Part shown: piece by piece, positions 17,799 to 27,677 of the stretch
Layout of the letters: each line of letters begins with the position of its first letter
How positions within the stretch are numbered: the stretch's first letter is position 1
DNA from: Terriglobus roseus
GTDB lineage: Bacteria > Acidobacteriota > Terriglobia > Terriglobales > Acidobacteriaceae
Assembly (NCBI RefSeq): GCF_900105625.1
Contig: NZ_FNSD01000001.1
Coordinates: forward strand, 3,596,001-3,660,000
Reading direction: 5' to 3'
Length of the DNA: 64,000 nucleotides
Position numbers and translations under genes: made by a program
Notes under the pieces: generated by a model
Databases searched by the model: none
Told to the model about the DNA's origin: nothing
The model's input: only the letters and a program-made list of their open reading frames with translations

Positions 17799-18935
17799 AT
17801 GGCGAAATACGAGCAGCGGGCGGCACTCTTTCCGATCCTTGCCACCCAGGCGGAGGCACCGCGCGGCCTGGGGCGCATGGCGGCAGAGAGCGAACACGTG
17901 GATGCGGGGCACGATGTCGAGTTCCGCTCGCTGGCGGTGCGATCGATTCTGAATCACTCAGTGTCCAAGCGCCTGAAGTGGATGGCGTGGTCGATCAATC
18001 CCTATCGTGGCTGCGAATTTGGTTGCCGCTACTGCTATGCCCGCTACACGCACGAGTTCCTGGCGCCCGCGGCAGGGGACGAGCCGCTCCGTGGCGTACT
18101 GGCGGACGCCGGAGAGGCCGGCTCGGTGATGGATCTGCGGCAACCCGAGGCATTTGAGCGACAGATCTTCGTGAAGGAGAACGCGGCGTGGCTGCTGGAG
18201 CAGGACTTGCGCCGCCTGGCGCGGCAGGGCAGGGCCGATGATGAGATCGCTCTGGGCACCGCAACTGATCCCTGGCAGCCGATTGAACGCCGGCTGGGTG
18301 TAACGCGCAGCCTGCTGGAGGTAATGGCGCGGCGGGACGGCCTGCGGCTGGGTATCGTCACGAAGTCGACGCTGATCGAACGGGACATCGACCTGCTGCA
18401 GGAGATCGGCCGTCGGTCGACGCTGGTGGTGCACATCACGATCACAACGCCGGATGCGGACCTGGCGCGCAAGCTGGAGCCACGCGCGCCACGGCCGGAT
18501 CTTCGCTTTCAGACCGTGTCGCGACTGCGCAGGGCGGGGATTCGGACGGGGATTCTGAACTCGCCGCTGCTGCCAGGCATTACCGACACTCCCGAGGCGA
18601 TCGATGCCATGGCGGCGCTGGCAAAGCGGGCGGATGCCAGTTTCTTTGCGGGCATGCCCCTGTTCCTGAAGCCGTGTTCGCGGCCCACGTACTTTGAGTT
18701 CGTCCGGGAGCACTTTCCGCATCTGCAGGTGCTGTACGCGGAAAAGTTTCGCGACATGGACTTTGCCGCACGGCCTTACCGCGAGCGCCTGCGCGCACTG
18801 GTGTCCGCAGCATGCACGCGGCACAACCTGCGCGAGCGAATGACGGATGCCCTGCTGACGCGTGATGCGGGTGAGGAGAAGAAGCGGGCGGCTTCGACGT
18901 GGTCTCCGCAGGCGCAGGGGAGGTTGTTTGGGTGA
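17799..18935 (+). CDS. Radical SAM protein, SplB/Rv2578c-like
   Basis: 378 aa from ATG 17799. A GAGGGG ribosome-binding site 8 nt upstream favours this over GTG 17778. The SAM/4Fe-4S motif CX3CX2C is Cys72, Cys76 and Cys79 (NPYRGCEFGCRYCYAR). The segment ALGTATDPWQPIER and the later NSPLLPGITDTPEAIDAM match the Rv2578c-type subfamily, related to spore photoproduct lyase, whose reaction is mostly unknown. No obvious substrate gene is next to it. Confidence 0.88.
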   Translation: MAKYEQRAALFPILATQAEAPRGLGRMAAESEHVDAGHDVEFRSLAVRSILNHSVSKRLKWMAWSINPYRGCEFGCRYCYARYTHEFLAPAAGDEPLRGVLADAGEAGSVMDLRQPEAFERQIFVKENAAWLLEQDLRRLARQGRADDEIALGTATDPWQPIERRLGVTRSLLEVMARRDGLRLGIVTKSTLIERDIDLLQEIGRRSTLVVHITITTPDADLARKLEPRAPRPDLRFQTVSRLRRAGIRTGILNSPLLPGITDTPEAIDAMAALAKRADASFFAGMPLFLKPCSRPTYFEFVREHFPHLQVLYAEKFRDMDFAARPYRERLRALVSAACTRHNLRERMTDALLTRDAGEEKKRAASTWSPQAQGRLFG

Positions 18936-18960
18936 GCTGCAGATCGTGAAGTGCGCCCTT

Positions 18961-19066
18961 TCATTCTGAGCGGGGCGCAGCGGTGTCGAGGGACCTGCAT
19001 TCCGCCCACGCCACCCACCCCTGTCATCCTTCGACTCCGCTGCGCTTCGTTCGCTCAGGATGACAA
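18961..19066. repeat. Inverted pair of TCATYCTGAGCG-type repeats
   Basis: A copy beginning TCATTCTGAGCG at 18961-19000 and a second, inverted copy at 19022-19066, whose complement begins TGTCATCCTGAGCGAACGAAG, face each other after the radical SAM stop. Both contain the GCGCAGCGG core and a TCGA-containing end. This repeat type is widespread in acidobacterial intergenic regions. Another inverted pair is at 57034-57187. Confidence 0.75.
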
Positions 19067-19132
19067 GGGAATTGAGAGCGAAGGAGACCGGGCGGCCGGC
19101 TGGCGCGCCTGCGGCATCTAGGATGGGTATCT

Positions 19133-20263
19133 ATGGCAGAGCACGGAAAGCGCGCACTTGTAACCGGCGGCGCCGGTTTGATTGGATCGCACCTTGTCGA
19201 TTTGTTGATTCGCGAGGGATGGACTGTCCGCATCCTCGACAACCTGGAACCGAACACGCACAAGCATGGCAAGCCCGCATGGGTGAATCCCGCTGCGGAG
19301 TTTCGGCTGGGCGAAGTCCAGGACTACGAGACGATGCGGTCCGCACTTGAGGACATTGATGTGGTCTTCCATGAAGCTGCGTACGGCGGCTACATGCCGG
19401 AGATGGCAAAGTATGTGCTCGTCAACAGCTTTGGCACCGCGCAGTTGCTGGAGATCATTCGCGACCATAAGCTGCCGGTGAAGAAGGTGGTCGTCGCCAG
19501 TTCGCAGGCGGTCTACAGCGAGGGAGCAGCCGAGTGTCCGGAGCATGGAGACGTTGTGCCGAAGCTACGGCCGGCAGAGCAGTTGCGTGCGGGGGACTTT
19601 GCGGTGCATTGCCCAATCTGCGGTAAGGCGACGACGTCGATCGCGACACCGGAGAGTACGCCGGGCGGTGGCGAGACGGTGTACGGCCTCACCAAGTTCG
19701 ACCAGGAGCGCCTGGTGCTGTTGTGGGGCAAGCAGACTGGCATCCCGACGGTCGCGCTGCGCTACTCGTGCACGTATGGGCCGCGTCAATCGTTGTTCAA
19801 TCCGTACACGGGCGTCATTGCCATCTTCTGCACGCGACTGTTGAATGACCTGCCGCCGGTGATGTACGAGGATGGTGGGCAGACACGCGATCTTTGCTTC
19901 GTGGAAGACATCGCGCGTGCAAACCTGATGGTGGCGGAGACCTCTGCGCTGGATGGCCTGCCGGTCAACGTCGGCAGCGGCGTAGCAACGTCGGTGCGAG
20001 ACCTGGCCGAGATGATCGCGCGCAAGCTGGGCAGGAATGTTGCGCCACTGGCCCGCGGCGAGTTCCGGCCCGGCGAGATCCGTTCGCTGATCTCGGATAC
20101 GAGCCGCATCCAGTCCATCGGCTACAAGCCTTCGGTCACCGTCGAAGAGGGGATCGGTCGTTACATCGATTGGGTGATGACACAGGGGCCGGTCAAGGAT
20201 TACTTCGGCGAGATTGAAGCAGGCCTGCGCGCCAAGGGGATTGTGCAGAGCGTTAAGGCGTAA
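19133..20263 (+). CDS. NAD-dependent nucleotide-sugar epimerase/dehydratase
   Basis: 376-aa extended SDR protein. It has the Rossmann TGGAGLIGSH at residues 11-20, the HEAAYGG block, an SSQAVYSEG strand, and the catalytic YGLTK. Between the SSQAVY strand and the catalytic Tyr there is an insert of about 55 residues with CPEHG and HCPICGK. This gives three cysteines and a His that could hold a metal, a known feature of one actinobacterial/acidobacterial epimerase subfamily. The substrate sugar nucleotide is unknown. It is monocistronic, closed by a terminator at 20284. Confidence 0.88.
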   Translation: MAEHGKRALVTGGAGLIGSHLVDLLIREGWTVRILDNLEPNTHKHGKPAWVNPAAEFRLGEVQDYETMRSALEDIDVVFHEAAYGGYMPEMAKYVLVNSFGTAQLLEIIRDHKLPVKKVVVASSQAVYSEGAAECPEHGDVVPKLRPAEQLRAGDFAVHCPICGKATTSIATPESTPGGGETVYGLTKFDQERLVLLWGKQTGIPTVALRYSCTYGPRQSLFNPYTGVIAIFCTRLLNDLPPVMYEDGGQTRDLCFVEDIARANLMVAETSALDGLPVNVGSGVATSVRDLAEMIARKLGRNVAPLARGEFRPGEIRSLISDTSRIQSIGYKPSVTVEEGIGRYIDWVMTQGPVKDYFGEIEAGLRAKGIVQSVKA

Positions 20264-20283
20264 TCGCGCTCTGAAATCAGCTG

Positions 20284-20310
20284 AGCCTCGCCCTCGTGGC
20301 GAGGCTTTTT
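20284..20310 (+). terminator. Rho-independent terminator of the epimerase gene
   Basis: AGCCTCGCC/GGCGAGGCT stem with a CTCGT loop, followed by TTTTT. Confidence 0.9.
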
Positions 20311-20417
20311 CACGCAGCCTTCCCTCTTCGAGCGCATCCATATGCTGCACGTAGATTCAGCGCTGACACCGCGTCGACGCTGCAGGTCGAATTCGAACCC
20401 CGTTGCATGGAGTTTCC

Positions 20418-20942
20418 TTGAACCGTCTTAATCTCGCCCCCCTGCTCGTTGCGCTGACACTGTCCTGCAGCGTTACCGCACAGACTGCTGCACCCACTCC
20501 GACTGCGAATTTGCGTGACACCGTCGCACAAGACACGGTCGACGTGCCGACCCTGATGCAGGCTTACCATGATGCCGTCGTCGGGCGTGATGGCAATCGC
20601 CTTGCGGCTTTGTTCCTGCCGGATGCCACTTGGGTCAACGTCCTGAGCGATGAAGCATTCGCACGCTTGAAGAAGACCAAGCCCGATGCGGTGCAGGTCC
20701 GAATCTCAAATTACAAGGCGTTCGCTTCGCTCGTTTCGACCACGAAGGACAACTTCAATCCGACGCACACGAACCTGAAGATATCCACGGATGGCACCAT
20801 TGCGTCGGTCTACTTCGATTTTGCTTTTCTGATTAACGGTAAGGAGCAGAATCGCGGGAGCGAGACGTGGCAGCTGGTAAAGGGTGCCAATGGCTGGCGC
20901 ATCGCGGCGATCACTTACTCTTCGAATCCTCGCCCGTCCTAA
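20418..20942 (+). CDS. Secreted SnoaL/NTF2-like protein
   Basis: 174 aa if started at TTG 20418, which has a GGAG at 20409-20412, better placed than for ATG 20403. A signal peptide ends near SVTAQ. The mature part is one NTF2-like fold (LMQAYHDAVVGRDGNRLAALFLPDATWV through the TWQLVKGANGWRIAAITYS end block), the DUF4440/SnoaL type. These domains bind small molecules or act in varied hydrolysis/isomerisation steps; nothing here shows which. Confidence 0.8.
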   Translation: MNRLNLAPLLVALTLSCSVTAQTAAPTPTANLRDTVAQDTVDVPTLMQAYHDAVVGRDGNRLAALFLPDATWVNVLSDEAFARLKKTKPDAVQVRISNYKAFASLVSTTKDNFNPTHTNLKISTDGTIASVYFDFAFLINGKEQNRGSETWQLVKGANGWRIAAITYSSNPRPS

Positions 20943-20972
20943 GTCGCTTCGCCCGCTCATCGCGGGAAGCCT

Positions 20973-21013
20973 GGGTGTCCCACCCTTTTGCTTCGGAAAG
21001 GATGGGGCACCCC
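20973..21013. repeat. Palindromic intergenic element (GGGTGYCCCA family)
   Basis: GGGTGTCCCACCCTTT on the left and AAAGGATGGGGCACCCC on the right pair almost fully around a TGCTTCGG-containing loop, between two convergent genes. Same core as the copies near 5302, 46229, 53664 and 59047. Confidence 0.6.
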
Positions 21014-21031
21014 GATCTTTGCATCGATGAC

Positions 21032-22069
21032 TTACGCGCTCACGGTTCCGCGCAGGATTGGTGCTACCTTGCTGCCGAGTAGATTGATGGCGTGCAGCAG
21101 TGGCTTGTGGCGCAGGGCTGCGACGGACATCTGGAAGGTGATGCGGTCAATGCCGCCCAGGTCGTCGCTCATCTGCCTCACCTTGGCTGCGACGGTCTCC
21201 GGACCGCCGACCATGAGTGCGCCGCGAGGCTGCAGGAGTGCGTCGAACTGGCGGCGGGTAACCGGCGGCCAGCCGCGCTCCTTGCCGATCTTGGTGAAGG
21301 CAGCGGCGTAGCCGGGGAAGAACTCGTCGGCAGCCTGCTGATCGGTGTCGGCAACGTAGCCCAGTGCGTGAATGCCCACCTTCAGGTCTGCCGGCTTGTA
21401 GCCAGCGCGTGCGCCGGCCTCGCGGTAGAGATCGACCAGCGGACGGAAGCGGTGCGGTTCACCGCCGATGATGGCGACCATCAACGGCAGACCCAGTGCG
21501 CCCGCTCGTGCGAACGACTGCGGTGTGCCGCCGACGCCGAGCCAGATGGGGATCTTTGCCTGCAGCGGGCGCGGATAGACGCCCTGGCCGGTGAGCGCGG
21601 CGCGATGCTTGCCTTTCCAACTCACATTCGTGCTGTCGCGCAGCGTCAGCAGCAGGTCCAGCTTCTCGATGAAGAGGTCGTCGTAGTCCTCCAGCTTCAG
21701 GCCGAAGAGTGGGAAGGACTCCACGAAGGAGCCACGTCCCACGACGATCTCCGCGCGTCCGCCGCTGATAAGGTCGAGCGTTGCGAACTCCTGGAAGACG
21801 CGGACGGGATCGGCTGCGCTTATGACGGTTACAGCTGAGCCGAGTCGTATCTGCTTCGTGCGTGCGGCTGCGGCGGCGAGGATGACGGCGGGTGCGGAGT
21901 CGAGATACTCCTCGCGGTGGTGCTCGCCCAGGCCGAAGAAGTCGAGGCCGACGCGGTCGGCGAGCTCGATTTCTTCCAGCAGGTTCTTCATGCGATCCGC
22001 GGCAGTGGGCATGGCGCCGGTGATGGGGTCCGCGACCAGCGCGGCGAAACTGTCGATTCCGATTTGCAT
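21032..22069 (-). CDS. LLM-class flavin-dependent oxidoreductase
   Basis: 345 aa from ATG 22069 (MQIGIDSFAAL). Luciferase-like monooxygenase fold: an N-terminal beta strand, GLDFFGLGEHHREEY, LGSAVTVISAADPVRVFQEFATLDLISGGR and GRGSFVESFPLFG are typical of LLM proteins that use FMN or F420. The catalytic partner and substrate cannot be read. The gene converges with the NTF2-like gene and is separated by a palindromic element. Confidence 0.9.
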   Translation of the reverse strand: MQIGIDSFAALVADPITGAMPTAADRMKNLLEEIELADRVGLDFFGLGEHHREEYLDSAPAVILAAAAARTKQIRLGSAVTVISAADPVRVFQEFATLDLISGGRAEIVVGRGSFVESFPLFGLKLEDYDDLFIEKLDLLLTLRDSTNVSWKGKHRAALTGQGVYPRPLQAKIPIWLGVGGTPQSFARAGALGLPLMVAIIGGEPHRFRPLVDLYREAGARAGYKPADLKVGIHALGYVADTDQQAADEFFPGYAAAFTKIGKERGWPPVTRRQFDALLQPRGALMVGGPETVAAKVRQMSDDLGGIDRITFQMSVAALRHKPLLHAINLLGSKVAPILRGTVSA

Positions 22070-22172
22070 GTGTCTTAGGATGCGACATGACAGCAAAAGA
22101 TTCGAGATCGAACTATTGTCTTCGGAAGAGCCGGGGACAATGGTTCAGGGATAGTGCAGGAGATCGATGGAG

Positions 22173-24626
22173 TTATGCCGGCTTGAGTTGATCTGCCACC
22201 TGCGCCCTGAAGTGCAATTTGGAGGCGTCGCAGGATCCGGCGTGCAACAGGGCCTCCAGCGTCCGTGGCGGCAACGGCCGCGAGAAAATATAGCCCTGGA
22301 TGAGGTCACACTTCAGATCGCGGAGGACGTTTAACTCCTCCGGGAACTCGACACCTTCAGCGATGACCTTCATGCCGAGAGCATGCGCGAGCGAGATGAT
22401 GGCGGCCACCATCAGGCTGGTGGCGGGCGTGATCCCGGTGACGAACGAGCGGTCGATCTTCAGCGTGGAGATTGGCATCTGCTGCAGCCGGCCAAGAGAC
22501 GAGTAGCCTGTGCCGAAGTCATCGATGGAAAATTCGAGGCCGCTGCTAGAGAGTTTCTCCATCTCTCCCAACGCGTCGGAGATGTTTTGCAGCACGGTCG
22601 ACTCGGTCATCTCAAGGTGCAGAAGCGTGCACGGAATATCGAAGGCATCCAGCGCGCCCAGGATGCGACTGGAAAAGTCTGACTGCCGAAACTGCAGACC
22701 GGAGATATTCACGGCGACGGGGAAGAGAGGGACGCCTATCTGTCTCCACTCCTGAATCTGCAGGCAGACGCGTTCCAGGACCCACTGGCCCAGGGAGATG
22801 ATGAGGCCGCTCTCCTCCGCAACTGGTATGAAGACGGCGGGGCTGATGCTGCCCAGCACAGGATGGTTCATGCGCAGCAGTGCTTCCAGACCGTAGATTT
22901 CACCGCCTGGCCGGCATACGGGCTGGTAGTACACCTCGAAACTGTCGTTCGCCAGCATCTCTTCGATGGCCGCGACGATCCGCAGATCTTTAACCTCGTC
23001 TGCGGCGTACTCCGGCACGAAGGGACATGCGATGCTGCCGCTCAGTCCGCAGGCCTTCCACATGGCGGTCTGCGCCTTGCTTCGTAGTTCGGCGGGGAAG
23101 TACCCATCCTTCGGCGTAGCAGCGATCCCAATGCTGATGCGCATGCGGATCGAGATTTCGCCAAGGACGATCGGTTCGCAAAGCTTCCGCAGGAGATCGT
23201 TCGTGAGTTGCTCGGCCTCTTCGGCGCCGGTCACACCGCTGAACAGGACCTTGAAGTGATCGCCCGAGGTTCGTGCGGCAATGCCCCGGTTGCATGTGAA
23301 AGCGGCGATGCGTTTCGCCAGTATCTGCAGGCACTGATCGCCGGTCACGTCACCGTAGGTGTCGTTCACGGCCTTGAACTGCCGCAGGCTGATGGAGGCG
23401 AGAGCGACGCCTGTGCCTTCGGCCCGGCATTTCTGGAAGAGTTGATCTTCCTGGTCCATGAGGCCTTTGCGGGAGTAGAGACCAGTGAGCGGATCATGGG
23501 CTGTTTCGTAGGCGAGCTGTCTCAGAAGGGCTTCGCGTTCGGTCACATCGACGCCCATGATCAGCCGCTGATGCCGGCCGCCCATCAGCACCTCACGCGA
23601 TTCGACGTCCACTGGAAAGACGGTGCCATCTTTGCGTCGATGCAGCGAGGCAGTGATTGACCGCTCCTGCTGCCGGCGCCCTACGGAGAGCACGGGAAGC
23701 ATCACAGGATCGACAAGCTGCTGCACACTGAGCTTTTCGAACTCTTCCAGCGAATAGCCATGCGCATCGGCCGCGGCCTGGTTCGCCAGTGTGGGCACCA
23801 GGGTTTCCTGATCCACGACCCACATCATGTGCGGGCTCACTGCGAAAAGGGCTTCCAGGTCAAAGGCAAGTTGGCGCGCACGCTCCAGACTCTCCTGCGC
23901 CAGGATCATGATCATGCCGATGCCGACGATTCGGTCGCCAATGACGACACTGCCTGCGAACAACGCCAGATGCGGAAAGAGATGGCCGGCTGCAGGCGAA
24001 GATACGATCCACACCGCGAGCCCGAAGAGCGTGACGTAGAGTCCAGCCGACCGCCGGGGATAGCTCCACCAGAACACCAGGGCACTGATGAGAACCGTCT
24101 GGACGAATACCAGCGAGAGAGCGCCTGAGATGTCACCGCGAGAGATGGCGGACACCATCGGAAGAGAGCTCAACGCATAGAGGAGTAACAGGATCGCGAG
24201 CGGCCGCCGCTCGCTTCGAAAGAACTGTGCCGTCGCGAAAGATCCACCCAGCAGCCCAAGCGTGACGGTGAGGTACAGCGGCCAATGGCTGCCATTGCCG
24301 AAGAAGACGAGCGTCGCAAAGGCGAACACCGGCAGGCCGAAGCCTGCTCCCGTCCAGTAGAGCTGTCGCCTGCTTTGCCGCAGGAGCGGCGAAGACAGGA
24401 TGCAGCATACGTTGCAGGCTGAGGCGCCGATGGCCGAGAGAAAGAGCGCCCAAAGTGCCGGTCGGGCAGAGGTCGTAGGGAGCAGCGAAAGGAGGGAGAA
24501 CACGCGGCAGAGCCAGGCGTAGATCCACCACCGCATGCGGCGGTCGTCGCGGCCTTGCCGCTGCAGAATGATCAGCACAACAAGGAAGAACAGTGGAACC
24601 ATGGGGGCGAGCAGGTTCGCGAACAA
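22173..24626 (-). CDS. Membrane PAS-(degenerate GGDEF)-EAL c-di-GMP phosphodiesterase
   Basis: 817 aa. About seven transmembrane helices fill residues 1-245 (a MASE-like sensor), then a PAS domain (about 255-375), a GGDEF-like domain and a C-terminal EAL domain. The GGDEF signature reads SGDHF and no RxxD site is upstream, so cyclase activity is not expected; it may bind GTP allosterically. The EAL domain is complete: LEALLRM, NISG, EMTES, IDDFGTGYSS, LKIDRSF, AEGVE, IQGYIFSRP. The net predicted activity is c-di-GMP hydrolysis under membrane sensing. Confidence 0.92.
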   Translation of the reverse strand: MFANLLAPMVPLFFLVVLIILQRQGRDDRRMRWWIYAWLCRVFSLLSLLPTTSARPALWALFLSAIGASACNVCCILSSPLLRQSRRQLYWTGAGFGLPVFAFATLVFFGNGSHWPLYLTVTLGLLGGSFATAQFFRSERRPLAILLLLYALSSLPMVSAISRGDISGALSLVFVQTVLISALVFWWSYPRRSAGLYVTLFGLAVWIVSSPAAGHLFPHLALFAGSVVIGDRIVGIGMIMILAQESLERARQLAFDLEALFAVSPHMMWVVDQETLVPTLANQAAADAHGYSLEEFEKLSVQQLVDPVMLPVLSVGRRQQERSITASLHRRKDGTVFPVDVESREVLMGGRHQRLIMGVDVTEREALLRQLAYETAHDPLTGLYSRKGLMDQEDQLFQKCRAEGTGVALASISLRQFKAVNDTYGDVTGDQCLQILAKRIAAFTCNRGIAARTSGDHFKVLFSGVTGAEEAEQLTNDLLRKLCEPIVLGEISIRMRISIGIAATPKDGYFPAELRSKAQTAMWKACGLSGSIACPFVPEYAADEVKDLRIVAAIEEMLANDSFEVYYQPVCRPGGEIYGLEALLRMNHPVLGSISPAVFIPVAEESGLIISLGQWVLERVCLQIQEWRQIGVPLFPVAVNISGLQFRQSDFSSRILGALDAFDIPCTLLHLEMTESTVLQNISDALGEMEKLSSSGLEFSIDDFGTGYSSLGRLQQMPISTLKIDRSFVTGITPATSLMVAAIISLAHALGMKVIAEGVEFPEELNVLRDLKCDLIQGYIFSRPLPPRTLEALLHAGSCDASKLHFRAQVADQLKPA

Positions 24627-24829
24627 GTGGGCCTCGGCGTAAGACCATTCTTTCCGAGAATGCTGGCTGACCGCGCCCTGTACCGGACATAGCGACGCAT
24701 TGACCGCATGAATATGTGGCTAAGCAGCACGAACAATGGGGCCCGCCGCATTGATCTGAGGCGGCAACGCCGTCCCGTCCGGCACTGGGTGGAACGGCTG
24801 CTGCTCGACTCAAGAGGCGCTGCGGATAA

Positions 24830-25552
24830 CTACCAGGGGACGCGGCCATTACGGTCGAAGTAGCCGCCGGTAGGGCCGTTTTCGTCCAGCGTGGCGAGGC
24901 GCACAATGGCTTCGGAGCCTTCTGCCACCGTCTGGTGACCGCCGTGGTTGTTCAGGTCGGTGTCGGTGTAGCCGGGATCGGCGGAGTTCACCTTGACGGG
25001 CGTTGCGCGCAACTCGTAGGCGAGTTGTACGGTCATCATGTTCAGCGCCGCTTTGGAGCTGCAGTAGCCGAGCGCTTTGACTTCGGCGAAGGGCCAGGCG
25101 GTGTCACCGTTCTGTGCGAGTGAACCAAGACCGCTGGAGACGTTCACGATGCGTCCGGCGGAGGACTTCTTCACGAGCGGTAGAAAGGCCTGTGTGACCT
25201 CAATGGTGCCGAAGAAGTTGGTATCGAAGATCTTGCGGACGGCGTCGACCTTCGTCGTGCTTGGCGGGCCGTCGGTCCAGTCGATCATGCCGGCGTTGTT
25301 CACCAGGACATCGAGCACGCCGTACTTCTCTTCAATCTGCCTTGCTGCGGCGGTGGAGGTCTCCGGCGAGGCGAGATCGATGTGGATGACGCTCACGTTG
25401 CCCTGCAGCTTTGCTGCGGCAGCTTCGCCCAGCTTCACATCACGCGCACCCAGCAGGACGGTGTAACCCTTCTCTGCTAGTTGCCGGGATACCTCATAAC
25501 CGATGCCCTTGTTTGCGCCTGTGACCAGGGCAATCTTTGCTTTCTCAGCCAT
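24830..25552 (-). CDS. Short-chain dehydrogenase/reductase
   Basis: 240 aa from ATG 25552 (MAEKAKIAL), with the cofactor motif TGANKGIG at residues 10-17, the NNAG strand, SSGLGS and the catalytic YCSSK. It resembles the plant/bacterial carbonyl-reductase-like SDRs that reduce small carbonyls with NADPH. The arginine in LLGARD after the second strand suggests NADPH preference. It is divergent from the DUF3606 gene. Confidence 0.88.
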   Translation of the reverse strand: MAEKAKIALVTGANKGIGYEVSRQLAEKGYTVLLGARDVKLGEAAAAKLQGNVSVIHIDLASPETSTAAARQIEEKYGVLDVLVNNAGMIDWTDGPPSTTKVDAVRKIFDTNFFGTIEVTQAFLPLVKKSSAGRIVNVSSGLGSLAQNGDTAWPFAEVKALGYCSSKAALNMMTVQLAYELRATPVKVNSADPGYTDTDLNNHGGHQTVAEGSEAIVRLATLDENGPTGGYFDRNGRVPW

Positions 25553-25675
25553 ACGTAAATTACCTCTTGGCTTCAGATGAAGCATCGCTCCGGAAGATGT
25601 TCTTTTGCGTGTGAATTCTCATCGTGGACGGCCCAGGCGCTCTGCCTCGCATCCACCTTCCAGGAGAACCAAAGC

Positions 25676-25888
25676 ATGTCAGCAAATGTAGAGCACGGAC
25701 CCAGCAGCGAGACCGAGATCAACCCGAAGGTTTCGTCGGACATTCACTACTGGAGCAAGGAACTGGGCGTGACCGGCGAGGCCCTGCATGAGGCGATTCG
25801 CGTACATGGTACCCATGTTGTGAAGATTCGCGCAGCGTTGGCGAAGCACGAAGTATCGAGCCCGCAGCACCAGAAGCACGGCGCGTAG
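25676..25888 (+). CDS. DUF3606-like small protein
   Basis: 70 aa from ATG 25676, with a CAGGAGAAC ribosome-binding site. Core of the DUF3606 family: a helix pair around YWSKELGVTGEALHEAIRVHG. Family function is unknown; the fold resembles a small helical DNA-binding-like unit. It is divergently placed from the SDR gene and ends in a shared hairpin at 25910. Confidence 0.85.
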   Translation: MSANVEHGPSSETEINPKVSSDIHYWSKELGVTGEALHEAIRVHGTHVVKIRAALAKHEVSSPQHQKHGA

Positions 25889-25909
25889 ACCTCTCACCAG
25901 GCAAGGACG

Positions 25910-25936
25910 AAGGCCACCCCTGCGGGTGGCCTTTTG
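25910..25936 (+). terminator. Terminator between DUF3606 gene and guaB
   Basis: AAGGCCACCC/GGGTGGCCTT stem with a CTGC loop and T-rich tail on the plus strand. The convergent guaB may use the same stem. Confidence 0.8.
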
Positions 25937-25952
25937 TCGTGCTGCGTGGTGT

Positions 25953-27476
25953 TTATTCCGCGTGGTAGTTAGGTGCTTCGCGTGTGATGACGACGTCATG
26001 CACATGCGACTCGCGCAGGCCGGCGCCACTGATGCGGACGAAGCGTGCGTTCTCCTGCAGGTCTGCAATGGTTTCGCAGCCCAGGTAGCCCATGCCGCTG
26101 CGCAGGCCGCCGACGAGTTGGTAGACCATGTCGCCGAGCGGTCCGCGGTAGGGAACGCGGCCCTCGATGCCCTCCGGAACAAACTTGGCCAGGCGGTTGT
26201 TCATGGACGGTTCTGGCGCAGTCAGGGAGCGGTTGGGCTCGTTCGATCCGTTGAGATCGTCCTTGCCCTGGAAGTAGCGCTCGCCTGAGCCCTGTGCCAT
26301 GGCCGAGAGTGAGCCCATGCCACGGTAGCTCTTGAAACTGCGGCCCTGGTACAGGATGGTTTCGCCCGGCGACTCGTCAACACCTGCGAAGAGCGAGCCG
26401 ATCATGATGCAGCCGGCACCCGCGGCGATCGCCTTGGTGACGTCCCCCGAATACTTGATGCCACCGTCTGCGATGACCGTAACGCCGCGTGACTTCGCTG
26501 CGCGATAGGCTTCGCTAATTGCGGTGATCTGCGGCATCCCGGCGCCGGTGACCATGCGCGTGGTGCAGATGGAGCCGGGACCGATACCGACCTTGACTGC
26601 GTCTGCACCGGCGTCGATGAGCGCGAGGCAACCGTCGTAGGTAGCGATGTTTCCGGCGAGCAGATCGATGTGCGGGAAGCGCTTCTTGCACTCGGTGACC
26701 GCTTCGAGAACGCGCGACGAGTGGCCGTGCGCGGAGTCGATGGCGAGTGCGTCGACGTGCTCTTCGACGAGAGCCGCGGCGCGCTCCAGGAAGTCGCCCG
26801 TTGCGCCGATGGCACCGGCCACGCGCAGACGGCCCTGCTCATCCTTGCAGGCGTTGGGATACTTCAGCTTCTTCTGGATGTCCTTGACGGTGATCAGGCC
26901 CTTGAGCTCGAAGGCATCGTTGACGACGAGGAGCTTTTCGACGCGATGCTGATGCAGGATATGCTCTGCATCTTCGAGCGTGGTGCCGACGGGCACGGTG
27001 ATGAGGTTGGTCTTTGTCATCACCTCGCTGATCGGGATGTCCGTGCGGGAGACGAAGCGGAGATCGCGGTTGGTCAGGATGCCGACGAGCTTCTTGTTCT
27101 TGGTGACGGGCACGCCGCTGATCTTGTAGCGGCGCATGACCTCGAGGGCGGCTGCGATCGGCTGCTCCGGTTCGATGGTGACGGGGTCGACGATCATGCC
27201 GCTCTCAGAACGCTTGACCTTGTCGATCTCGCTGGCCTGCTGTTCGATGGAGAGGTTGCGATGCACGACGCCCATGCCCCCGGCCTGCGCCATGGCGATG
27301 GCCAGGCGAGACTCCGTGACGGTGTCCATGGCGGCGGAAAGCAGCGGCGTGTTCAGGGTGATGCGCGCGGTGAGTCGAGTTGCGGTGTTCACCTGCGTCG
27401 GAACCACGTCCGAAAAGGCAGGCACAAGGAGGACGTCGTCAAACGTCAGCGCTTCGGGAAGTGGACTAATCAGCAT
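25953..27476 (-). CDS. guaB: IMP dehydrogenase
   Basis: 507 aa. Oxidises IMP to XMP with NAD, the first committed step to GMP. Two CBS domains sit at about 95-205. The catalytic Cys304 is in the GPGSICTTR loop, and the flap carries [13 protein letters not shown] and the RGMGSL motif. All hallmark residues are present and the length is normal. The start ATG 27476 gives the conserved [12 protein letters not shown]. It is divergent from the GT2 gene with a 201-bp gap. Confidence 0.97.
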   Translation of the reverse strand: MLISPLPEALTFDDVLLVPAFSDVVPTQVNTATRLTARITLNTPLLSAAMDTVTESRLAIAMAQAGGMGVVHRNLSIEQQASEIDKVKRSESGMIVDPVTIEPEQPIAAALEVMRRYKISGVPVTKNKKLVGILTNRDLRFVSRTDIPISEVMTKTNLITVPVGTTLEDAEHILHQHRVEKLLVVNDAFELKGLITVKDIQKKLKYPNACKDEQGRLRVAGAIGATGDFLERAAALVEEHVDALAIDSAHGHSSRVLEAVTECKKRFPHIDLLAGNIATYDGCLALIDAGADAVKVGIGPGSICTTRMVTGAGMPQITAISEAYRAAKSRGVTVIADGGIKYSGDVTKAIAAGAGCIMIGSLFAGVDESPGETILYQGRSFKSYRGMGSLSAMAQGSGERYFQGKDDLNGSNEPNRSLTAPEPSMNNRLAKFVPEGIEGRVPYRGPLGDMVYQLVGGLRSGMGYLGCETIADLQENARFVRISGAGLRESHVHDVVITREAPNYHAE

Positions 27477-27677
27477 AAAGTTCTACAGATTGTAGCGCCA
27501 TCCCATGCGACACAGCATGACTGCGACGCTTTGCGCCCCAGCGAAACCGACGTAAATCGGGGTCCTGGCAGCCCTTAGGAGCCGGGACTGCTTTGCCGTT
27601 CCAGTGAAAGTCAACCTGGGGGCCGGGATGCTAGACTCGCCTTGTATTTCCATACATATAGGTGATGCCCCGCATCT

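Noticed and set aside
18961-19066. Insertion sequence remnant after the radical SAM gene
   Set aside because: No transposase coding or target-site duplication is seen; the structure is an inverted pair of short repeats.
20340-20402. tRNA-like GGTCGAATTCGAACCCC segment
   Set aside because: No cloverleaf arms or acceptor stem can be paired on either strand.
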